Of a stretch of DNA of 64,000 nt, positions 57,717 through 64,000 are shown piece after piece (the first letter of the stretch is position 1; each line of letters starts with the position of its first letter). The notes beneath the pieces were generated by a model. The model did not search any database. It was given only the letters and a program-made list of their open reading frames with translations, and was not told the DNA's origin. Both the position numbers and the translations under genes were made by a program. This DNA is from Acidovorax sp. NCPPB 4044 (GTDB lineage: Bacteria; Pseudomonadota; Gammaproteobacteria; Burkholderiales; Burkholderiaceae_C): the NCBI RefSeq assembly GCF_028069655.1, contig NZ_JAMCOS010000001.1, positions 4,308,001 through 4,372,000 on the forward strand, read 5' to 3'.

Positions 57717-58409
57717 ATGCAGGTGCAGATACTGGGCCGCGTGGATTACCAGGACACCGTGCAGGCCATGCAGGAGTTCACCGAACGGCGGACCGGGGAC
57801 ACCCCCGATGCGCTCTGGGTGTGCGAGCACGCGCCCCACTTCACGCAGGGGCTCGCCGGCAAGGCGGACCACCTGCTGTCCCCGGGGGCGATCCCCGTGG
57901 TGGTCACCAACCGGGGCGGGCAGGTCACGTTCCACGGCCCCGGCCAGGTGGTTGCCTACCCGCTTGTCGACCTGCGCCGCGCGGGCTACTACGTGAAGGA
58001 ATACGTCTATCGCGTGGAAGAGGCCGCGATCCGCACGCTGGCGCATTTCGGCGTCACGGGCCACCGCGTGGCGGGCGCGCCGGGCATCTACGTGCGGCTG
58101 GCCGACCCGGGCAGCCATGCGCTGCTGCCCCAGCGCCCGCAGAAGGCCGACCCGCAAGCGCCCGCCCACGGCCCCGATTTCACGGGCTTGGGCAAGATCG
58201 CGGCGCTGGGCATCAAGGTCACCCGCCATTGCACGTACCACGGGGTGGCGCTCAACGTGGACATGGACCTCGAACCCTTCTCGCGTATCAACCCTTGCGG
58301 CTACGCAGGGTTGCCGACCGTCGACCTTTCTACAATCGGCGTCCACACCACCTGGGACGAGGCCGCCGCCGTACTGGCTCGCCAACTGGCCATCCGCCTC
58401 GCGCCCTGA
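57717..58409 (+). CDS. lipB: Octanoyl-ACP:protein N-octanoyltransferase
   Basis: Transfers octanoyl groups from ACP to lipoyl domains, the first step of lipoate synthesis. The 230-residue protein has [17 protein letters not shown], the Lys-containing [20 protein letters not shown] and the catalytic Cys in NPCGYAGLP. It is 14 bases upstream of lipA; the two enzymes act in sequence. Confidence 0.98.
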   Translation: MQVQILGRVDYQDTVQAMQEFTERRTGDTPDALWVCEHAPHFTQGLAGKADHLLSPGAIPVVVTNRGGQVTFHGPGQVVAYPLVDLRRAGYYVKEYVYRVEEAAIRTLAHFGVTGHRVAGAPGIYVRLADPGSHALLPQRPQKADPQAPAHGPDFTGLGKIAALGIKVTRHCTYHGVALNVDMDLEPFSRINPCGYAGLPTVDLSTIGVHTTWDEAAAVLARQLAIRLAP

Positions 58410-58423
58410 CCTCAGCACCAGCC

Positions 58424-59422
58424 ATGAGCACTCCAGAAGTCGTCCGCGAAGCGCAGTCCACCGTTGCCTACAACCCGCTCGCCAAGCAGAAGGCTGCCGC
58501 GAAGCTCTCGCGCATCCCGATCAAGGTCGAACAGGGCGAAGTGCTCAAGAAGCCCGAGTGGATCCGCGTCAAGGCGGGCTCGCCCACCACGCGCTTCTAC
58601 GAAATCAAGGAAATCCTGCGCGAGCACAAGCTGCACACGGTGTGCGAGGAGGCCTCGTGCCCCAACATCGGCGAGTGCTTCGGCAAGGGCACGGCCACGT
58701 TCATGATCATGGGCGACAAGTGCACGCGCCGCTGCCCGTTCTGCGACGTGGGCCACGGCCGCCCCGACCCGCTCGACAAGGACGAGCCCCTCAACCTCGC
58801 ACGCACCATCGCCGCGCTCAAGCTCAAGTACGTGGTGATCACCAGCGTGGACCGCGACGACCTGCGCGACGGCGGCAGCGGGCATTTCGTGGAGTGCATC
58901 CAGAACATCCGCGCGCTGTCGCCCCAGACGCAGATCGAGATCCTCGTGCCCGACTTCCGGGGCCGCGACGACCGCGCGCTGGAGATCCTGAAGGCAGCGC
59001 CGCCCGATGTGATGAACCACAACCTGGAGACCGCGCCGCGCCTCTACAAGGAAGCGCGCCCCGGCTCCGACTACCAGTTCAGCCTGAACCTGCTCAAGAA
59101 GTTCAAGGCGCTGCATCCGCAGGTGCCCACCAAGAGCGGCATCATGGTCGGCCTCGGCGAAACCGACGAGGAAATCCTGCAGGTGATGCGCGACATGCGC
59201 GCGCACGACATCGACATGCTGACGATCGGCCAGTACCTCGCGCCGTCGAACAGCCACTTGCCGGTGCGCCGCTACGTGCACCCGGACACCTTCAAGATGT
59301 ATGAGGAAGAAGCCTACAAGATGGGCTTCACCCATGCCGCCGTGGGCGCGATGGTGCGTTCGAGCTACCACGCGGACCAGCAGGCGCACGCTGCAGGCGT
59401 GCGTGTCAATGACTCGAAGTAA
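58424..59422 (+). CDS. lipA: Lipoyl synthase (3' end altered by a Tn7-like end?)
   Basis: Radical SAM enzyme that inserts two sulphurs into octanoyl-lipoyl domains, 332 residues. The auxiliary cluster ligands are in [12 protein letters not shown], the SAM cluster in CTRRCPFC, and the C-terminal RSSYHADQQ carries the conserved RSSY Ser. Family proteins usually end soon after HAAG(V); here six extra residues (RVNDSK) follow. They are encoded by the start of a repeat array that looks like a transposon end (59404 onward), so the stop codon appears to be supplied by the element. Confidence 0.97.
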   Translation: MSTPEVVREAQSTVAYNPLAKQKAAAKLSRIPIKVEQGEVLKKPEWIRVKAGSPTTRFYEIKEILREHKLHTVCEEASCPNIGECFGKGTATFMIMGDKCTRRCPFCDVGHGRPDPLDKDEPLNLARTIAALKLKYVVITSVDRDDLRDGGSGHFVECIQNIRALSPQTQIEILVPDFRGRDDRALEILKAAPPDVMNHNLETAPRLYKEARPGSDYQFSLNLLKKFKALHPQVPTKSGIMVGLGETDEEILQVMRDMRAHDIDMLTIGQYLAPSNSHLPVRRYVHPDTFKMYEEEAYKMGFTHAAVGAMVRSSYHADQQAHAAGVRVNDSK

Positions 59423-59480
59423 ATGAGAAAATATCGAAGTGGTCGAGAAAATAGCGAAGTGATGCGAAAAAATCGACTGC
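59404..59480. mobile_element. Possible Tn7-like transposon end at the lipA 3' terminus
   Basis: Starts with TGT at 59404. TCGAAGT-like cores follow at 59414, 59434 and 59454 (20-bp spacing) and TCGACT at 59473. The repeat unit GAGAAAATAGCGAAGTG resembles the TnsB-binding repeat of Tn7 ends (GACAAAATAGTTGGGAACTG, from memory). Location just at the 3' end of a conserved essential gene and a composition change to the right support a transposon boundary. The other end, and tnsABC, are not in the window. Confidence 0.5.
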
Positions 59481-59529
59481 TTCGATCGCTCCGGCACCGC
59501 TTGAAAAAGCAATAGCACCTCAACGCCTA

Positions 59530-61260
59530 GTGGAGCCCAGCGCTACCTCCCTACGCATCGCAGCCTTTCCCAAGGGCAAGGACATCTGGCGCATCGACTG
59601 GTTCGGCCCCATCGCCTTCCCCGACAGGTTGACCCGTCGGCGGCACCCCTCGGTCCTTGTCTACCTGTCCAAGGTAGTTGCGCCCTCTCCCCTCGAAAAC
59701 ACCTCCGTCCTGCTGCAGCCGGACAGCACGCAACCCTCAGGCCACCAGGTCAAGAGATGGGTCAGCGTCGGCACCACGCTGCTGCTGCGCATCGGGGATC
59801 TTTGGCAGGATCAGACCCTAGTGGCACGCCCCACTTACGAAGAAGCGGCCTTCGAGAACATCACGATCGATCGCGACCACGTCAGCCTCGTCAAGGCAGG
59901 CCTGAGCTTCGACGACGGGAAATTTCTTTTGCCGCTGGCCCAGCATCCGTGGCACATCAACAATACCCACTCGTATTGCGTTCGGGTTGCACTACCCGAC
60001 GACAGGTTCATGGTCGTGCCGTGCATGGAGCTGGTGCGCTTCTATCTCGGCTCATCGAGCGAACTGATCTCGCGCCTGTTCGCACCGCCGCTGGCCAGGA
60101 ACAGCCTGCATGGCAAGGTCTACATCTCTCAGCGCGGGCGCATGAGCCTAGAACTCGCCGAGCGGATTCCCAAGGCAAGCGCAGAGGACGTGGCACGCAT
60201 CGCCGGCAGCGATGCCGCCTGGCGGGCCGCGGCCTTGGTATCGTCTTCCTGCCTAAAGGCTTCAACCGCCGGTCGCGACATCTACCCCCAGGCCGTCTTT
60301 CCGTTCGAGGGCGTAACCACTCTGCAAGCGGTGGGCAAATGGCTGCCGCAGGGTGAAGCGGAACAGGGCACCTTTCTCGTCTACCAACTGCGCAGTTGCT
60401 CCCATCCGCTTCCGTTCCAGTCGCTCCATTACAGGCAAAACCGCGGCATTTCCCAGGCTCTGGCCAAGAACAGCTCTGACACGCCTAAAGCGCAAGGAGC
60501 CCGCCCCCAACGGACAGCCGCCCAGTCCAAGACATCCACCCTGCAAGAACACGACGCGTCATCGACTCTTGCACCGGCAACACGAGCAGTCACCGGGCGC
60601 CGACGGTTTCCCGATCTTGACCACAAGTTCATCCAGGCCGAGCGGCAGACTCCGAGCGCATCGCCGCCACCAGCAACTCATGCCGGCTCGGCACAGTCCG
60701 TACCTGACATGGCCGTTGGGCAGCCGGGATCCCAACAGCGCATCCGCCCCGTCAGCTTGGTTGATGTGAGGGCCAGGGCCCAAGCCGACGCTCCCAATTT
60801 CCTTCGTCTTGTGATTTCAGCGATGGAAGAGATCGATGGTATGGAGATGCGCCTGCTGCAAGCGCAGGATCAAGACGCTTGGACCATGCCGCCCGCATTG
60901 CTTGCCGACGATGACGGGGTCATCCGCGATCAGGTGCTTTTCTATGACCATGGCCGCAGGACAAAGCCAAGGCGCATTGCATCAATAGTGGCATCCAAAG
61001 ATGGCGTACATGCGGCACTAACCATCGCCGAGGGCAACACGCCAGTGCTGCAATTCAACCGCCTGACCATAGCCGAAGCCCTTGATCCCACGCCCCGCTG
61101 CCTACGACTCGCCCGCCGCTTCAACTACGGTGGCTCTCAAGAGTCCACTTTCGTCCTCGATTCGCCAGGGGGGGCGAAGCACCTTAAAGACTGGCTGCTC
61201 TTTCGTTTCACTGGGCTAATCCAAAAGCAGACCATTTGCACTTCAAAGGCGTCGGATTGA
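59530..61260 (+). CDS. Large accessory protein of uncertain function (possibly TnsE-like)
   Basis: Protein of 576 residues read from GTG 59530. I do not recognise it with confidence. It opens with RIAAFPKGKDIWRIDWFG and has a VVPCMELVRFYLGSSSELIS segment near residue 162. A Ser/Thr/Pro-rich low-complexity middle (about 320-410) follows, then a compact C-terminal domain (about 425-565). The two-domain layout with a disordered linker, the size (TnsE of Tn7 is 538 residues), the WRIxxWF opening and the ExxR segment remind me of TnsE. Its position next to Tn7-like end repeats fits too. No tnsA, B, C or D is visible, so this remains a weak call. Confidence 0.55.
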   Translation: MEPSATSLRIAAFPKGKDIWRIDWFGPIAFPDRLTRRRHPSVLVYLSKVVAPSPLENTSVLLQPDSTQPSGHQVKRWVSVGTTLLLRIGDLWQDQTLVARPTYEEAAFENITIDRDHVSLVKAGLSFDDGKFLLPLAQHPWHINNTHSYCVRVALPDDRFMVVPCMELVRFYLGSSSELISRLFAPPLARNSLHGKVYISQRGRMSLELAERIPKASAEDVARIAGSDAAWRAAALVSSSCLKASTAGRDIYPQAVFPFEGVTTLQAVGKWLPQGEAEQGTFLVYQLRSCSHPLPFQSLHYRQNRGISQALAKNSSDTPKAQGARPQRTAAQSKTSTLQEHDASSTLAPATRAVTGRRRFPDLDHKFIQAERQTPSASPPPATHAGSAQSVPDMAVGQPGSQQRIRPVSLVDVRARAQADAPNFLRLVISAMEEIDGMEMRLLQAQDQDAWTMPPALLADDDGVIRDQVLFYDHGRRTKPRRIASIVASKDGVHAALTIAEGNTPVLQFNRLTIAEALDPTPRCLRLARRFNYGGSQESTFVLDSPGGAKHLKDWLLFRFTGLIQKQTICTSKASD

Positions 61261-61453
61261 CCCTGTACCAGCGCTTTTGTCTGCTGCAGGATGAATCGCT
61301 GCGTGCGATTCAGGTCGCTTCAACGCCAGGAAGCTGCCTGTCAGCACGATTGGCTTGCTCGCCAGGAATCTGACGAAGGATGTCGCACCGACGGATCACA
61401 ATCGCATTCTGGTGGTCCCTTAACCCGATGGGGGACCATCGTGGGAACTGTGG

Positions 61454-61777
61454 TCAACGATTCACGCGGCCACGGGACAATATGGTGACTGAGCGCACGC
61501 GCTCTGGATGATGTGTAGCCGGGGGCGCGAGGAGCTCCCTCACGTCTATGCCGAACGCACCGGCGATCTGGTGGAGCATCGTAAGGGTGGGGTTGGCTTG
61601 GCCCGACTCAACCCGGCTCATGTAGGTCCGAAACATACCGCTTCTATCGGACAGCTCTTCCTGCGTGAAGCCGTGCTCGACACGCAGCTCCTTGATGCGC
61701 AAGCCCAGGCTTCTCCGCGGGTCGAGCTCCAGCTGGCTCTTCTTCTTTGCGGCGGGGAACGGGCTCTGCGGCGGCAC
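61454..61777 (-). CDS. XRE-family helix-turn-helix regulator
   Basis: DNA-binding protein of 107 residues. A basic tail of about 25 residues precedes the Cro/CI-type HTH (LRIKELRVEHGFTQEELSDR, then MSRVESGQANPTLTMLHQIA), about residues 25-80. Such regulators are common in mobile islands. It is divergent from the membrane-protein gene at 61853 and may control it and itself; no dyad was identified in the 75-base gap. Confidence 0.88.
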   Translation of the reverse strand: MPPQSPFPAAKKKSQLELDPRRSLGLRIKELRVEHGFTQEELSDRSGMFRTYMSRVESGQANPTLTMLHQIAGAFGIDVRELLAPPATHHPERVRSVTILSRGRVNR

Positions 61778-61852
61778 GTCCCGGACTCTCTGCTATGTAT
61801 ATTATTTAATACACACACCAATTCGTACATTTCAATTTGAGCAGGGGAAGCA

Positions 61853-62404
61853 ATGGATCTGAAGCCGTGGCAGCAAAGAGTGGTAAGCGACGAGTTGATC
61901 GAGGTAGGACCCAGCAAGCAGGAAGCTGGTGCAACCCAGTTCAGCTACCTGGAATTCCGCAGAGAGGGGCGCGTTCGCAACGTCACAGTGTTCGATGACA
62001 TGCTGTCGAAAATGCGGGAGACACAGAACGCCGAAAACGCTTCCTTCTACCTCCTGGAAGGCCAGAACGTGCGCACTGGTGATGCCGCTAACGCCTTGAT
62101 CGCGGTGGGCCGGGCTGGAGGACAGACATTTGGGATTGATCTGAAGAGCCGAGGCTCGCACGACACGGTGGCGAACACGGATCGCGCCCGCAAGACTGGA
62201 AAGTTACTTCAGTGGGCCGGAGCAGCGATGGTCTTGATCGGCATCCCACTGGTTCTAGTGTTCATCGGCATCTTGATGATCGGCGGTGGCGTGGTGCTCT
62301 GGCGGACCGGCAAGAAGATCGCCAAGGGCATGGAATACCAACTGGAGATGCTGGCGCAGTGCTCACGTATGGTGGCAGGAATTCCCGGCGTTCGGCTCAT
62401 CTGA
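61853..62404 (+). CDS. Membrane-anchored hypothetical protein
   Basis: Protein of 183 residues with a GCAGGGGAAG ribosome site. The N-terminal 115 residues are soluble and mixed alpha/beta (IEVGPSKQEAGATQFSYLEF, ENASFYLLEGQNVRTGDA). One hydrophobic stretch (about 122-150) may span once or as a hairpin, followed by a short basic/amphipathic tail. No family is recognised. Base composition is lower in GC than the core genes to the left. Confidence 0.7.
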   Translation: MDLKPWQQRVVSDELIEVGPSKQEAGATQFSYLEFRREGRVRNVTVFDDMLSKMRETQNAENASFYLLEGQNVRTGDAANALIAVGRAGGQTFGIDLKSRGSHDTVANTDRARKTGKLLQWAGAAMVLIGIPLVLVFIGILMIGGGVVLWRTGKKIAKGMEYQLEMLAQCSRMVAGIPGVRLI

Positions 62405-62780
62405 CGTGACGCGTTGCGCGTTGACCCCCCTCTAGACGGCGCTTCATCCGCTCGTTACCCTCAACCCATACATATCGAGTTCTCTAGTCCATTGATGCCC
62501 ACCTCCGTCCTCTTCTCCATACGTCGCTCCATCGCGATTTGCGATATGCTGGCGCGCACGTGAGAAGTTGAGCGGTCTCACTTTGTCAGCACTTTCCAAC
62601 GGTGCTGACCGTCCAGCAACAGGACATGGCAGCGCCTTCAACCAAGGACCTGCCCAATGTTTTTCATCCCCTCCATCTCATTCCGCCTTTCCGTGCCAGG
62701 AAAGCTCAACACGTGTGAAGCCGCAAGTCCACAGTGCGCGATCACGTCGGTACATGTCGAGACAGTGGAGGCCACCGGAC
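62405..62780. other. Gene-free accessory interval
   Basis: 376 bases with no supported gene. Short open frames on both strands lack ribosome sites and recognisable products. No repeat or terminator stands out. Confidence 0.5.
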
Positions 62781-63518
62781 ATGCAAAGCAATGACGCGCT
62801 GGTGCCCTTCGATGAAGTGACGGACCCTGGCTACGAGCGAGCCCTTGCGCTCTTCAGCGAGACGCTCGATTGCCAGGAGCGGCCCCGCCCTGACATCCAT
62901 TCCAAGATGCTACGTCTAGCGGATCGAGTTCTTATTTCACGAGTCAGCCAAGCTGTAGCGACTGCCTGGAGAGCCGGGCAAAGGATCTGGTTGATCGCTG
63001 ACCTGCACCTCGGTCACAAGAACGTGCTTTCCTACTGCGCTCGACCTTTTTCGAGCGTGCGTGACATGGATGAGGCCCTGTCCTGGCAGTTGGGCAAAGT
63101 TGGCCCGGATGACTGGTTGGTGATGGCGGGCGATGTGGCCATGGGAGATCACACCGCCTGCTTTCCGCTACTGCGTCGGGTGCCGGGCCGGAAAGTGCTG
63201 GTGGTCGGCAACCACGACATCACTCGTGGAGGTCTATGCCATTACGAAGACGCGGCCAATGATGATGGTTCCCCGCTGTTTGAAGCCGTGGTGCCATTTC
63301 TCTACTGGTCAGGCCATGGTGACCAGCAGGTAGTGGTCAGCCACTACCCCCTTATGGTGAGCAACGTGCATAAGTTCGCCGCTGGGCATCAGCATGAGCC
63401 AGAGCTACCGCTCTTGAACTATCACGGACATCTCCACCGTGATCTTCTTCCTCACGGCCTTTCTGTTCAATACATCAACGTCGGCTGGGACGTGACTCAG
63501 GGTTTGGTATGCCTCTAG
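62781..63518 (+). CDS. Calcineurin-like metallophosphoesterase
   Basis: Predicted phosphohydrolase of 245 residues. Metal-binding motifs in order: IADLHLGH (D-x-H), MAGDVAMGD (GD), VVGNHD (GNHD), VSHYPL and YHGHLHRD (GHxH). The layout is that of small stand-alone phosphoesterases often found in phages and islands. The start at 62781 has a GGAGG ribosome site 9 bases upstream; an upstream in-frame extension lacks support. The substrate is unknown. Confidence 0.82.
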   Translation: MQSNDALVPFDEVTDPGYERALALFSETLDCQERPRPDIHSKMLRLADRVLISRVSQAVATAWRAGQRIWLIADLHLGHKNVLSYCARPFSSVRDMDEALSWQLGKVGPDDWLVMAGDVAMGDHTACFPLLRRVPGRKVLVVGNHDITRGGLCHYEDAANDDGSPLFEAVVPFLYWSGHGDQQVVVSHYPLMVSNVHKFAAGHQHEPELPLLNYHGHLHRDLLPHGLSVQYINVGWDVTQGLVCL

Positions 63519-63567
63519 GACACGCGCTCTCTAGGCAAATCAGCGCAACGCATAGGAGGTGAACGGT

Positions 63568-64000
63568 ATGAGCGAGAACACTGCAAGAGGCGACAACCTG
63601 CTTGATGGGGTGAACTGGCTTCTCAGCCCAAAAGGACGCAAAGCATTCGCCGAGCGATTGCGGGGGACGTTTCGGGTCAACTTTGACCGCGAAGACCCTG
63701 GAAGGGCGTGGATAACGCTGCCGGACGAAACGGTGGTTCACGGCCGGCTGTCGGAAGATGCACAGTTTGTGCCCGACAGAGCTGAGGATCTCAGCAAGAT
63801 AAATTTTCTCAATAGGCCGCCGAAACCCATGAAGAGTTTGAAGAGCCTACTTGCTGAGCAGGAGGCTTTGGACGCGGAAATTGCGAAGCAGAAAAAACAG
63901 GTGTCTGCCGAGGCACTGGCCCAGATCCACGCCTTGATTGCAGAGTTCGGTTTCACCGCTCAGCAGGTTTTTCCTTGGCGGCCTGTTGCAAAGAAGGTCA
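63568..64000 (+). CDS. H-NS-like protein with an N-terminal extension, partial
   Basis: The frame opens at ATG 63568 after TAGGAGGTGAAC and runs off the right edge (144 residues visible). The first 87 residues (GVNWLLSPKGRKAFAERLRG, AWITLPDETVVHGRL) are not recognised. From Met88 it reads KSLLAEQEALDAEIAKQKK and then LAQIHALIAEFGFTAQQVFP, the oligomerisation helix pattern of Burkholderiales H-NS proteins. The DNA-binding domain would lie beyond the window. Either this is a fusion, or a plain H-NS gene starts at 63829; the absence of a stop between them and the strong ribosome site at the first ATG favour a fusion. Confidence 0.65.
   Translation, partial: MSENTARGDNLLDGVNWLLSPKGRKAFAERLRGTFRVNFDREDPGRAWITLPDETVVHGRLSEDAQFVPDRAEDLSKINFLNRPPKPMKSLKSLLAEQEALDAEIAKQKKQVSAEALAQIHALIAEFGFTAQQVFPWRPVAKKV

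Noticed and set aside
62568..62780. Upstream extension of the phosphoesterase gene
   Set aside because: Codes for a Ser/Pro/His-rich stretch without ribosome site; the ATG at 62781 with GGAGG is better.

Overview
The window is GC-rich chromosomal DNA that I attribute to a plant-associated Acidovorax/Paracidovorax-like member of the Comamonadaceae. The basis is the gene families, the order argS-SPOR protein, the lipB-lipA and atp blocks, and a pair of likely type III effectors. The species call is inference; no search was run.

Layout. 1-7.6 kb: SPOR-domain protein (cut by the left edge), argS, psiF, a DUF2214 membrane protein, a membrane PQQ dehydrogenase, a DUF3016 lipoprotein and a LysR regulator. 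8-15.8 kb: malate synthase G, a chemotaxis receptor, a CWC protein, a 4-oxalocrotonate tautomerase, an MFS exporter, a class II amidotransferase and small proteins. 15.8-30.8 kb: two complete RND efflux loci, each with its own TetR regulator and a recognisable inverted-repeat operator, separated by a DUF4148 protein and tRNA-Arg(CCG). 31-38.2 kb: kelch-repeat protein, dihaem cytochrome c, YheT-type hydrolase, NTF2-like protein, and a lemA operon with two TPM proteins.

38.2-41.9 kb holds the most striking feature: two adjacent paralogous genes for LRR-less NEL-type (IpaH/SspH-like) E3 ubiquitin ligases. Each is preceded by the same variant PIP box (TTCGC-N15-TGCGC) with a -10-like box 31 bp further on. 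The second carries four tandem LPDLNAA(P/L)P repeats, two of which match the plant EAR co-repressor motif DLNxxP. Together they look like HrpX-controlled type III effectors, one possibly aimed at TOPLESS-type co-repressors.

41.9-49.6 kb is the ligase-associated DNA repair cluster (exonuclease, ATP-dependent ligase, Lhr-type helicase, PdeM). It is split by a roughly 0.8-kb imperfect inverted-repeat block. 49.9-57.2 kb is the complete atpIBEFHAGDC operon, followed by divergent ybeD-lipB-lipA.

At the 3' end of lipA, four 20-bp-spaced direct repeats beginning with TGT resemble a Tn7-like transposon end. To their right lies lower-GC accessory DNA: a large protein of uncertain (possibly TnsE-like) identity, an XRE regulator, a membrane protein, a phosphoesterase and an H-NS-like fusion cut by the right edge.

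A short hairpin-bearing repeat, about 48 bp, occurs six times. Three copies are read as protein: inside the Lhr helicase, in the signal peptide of a TPM protein, and at the N-terminus of the YheT hydrolase.
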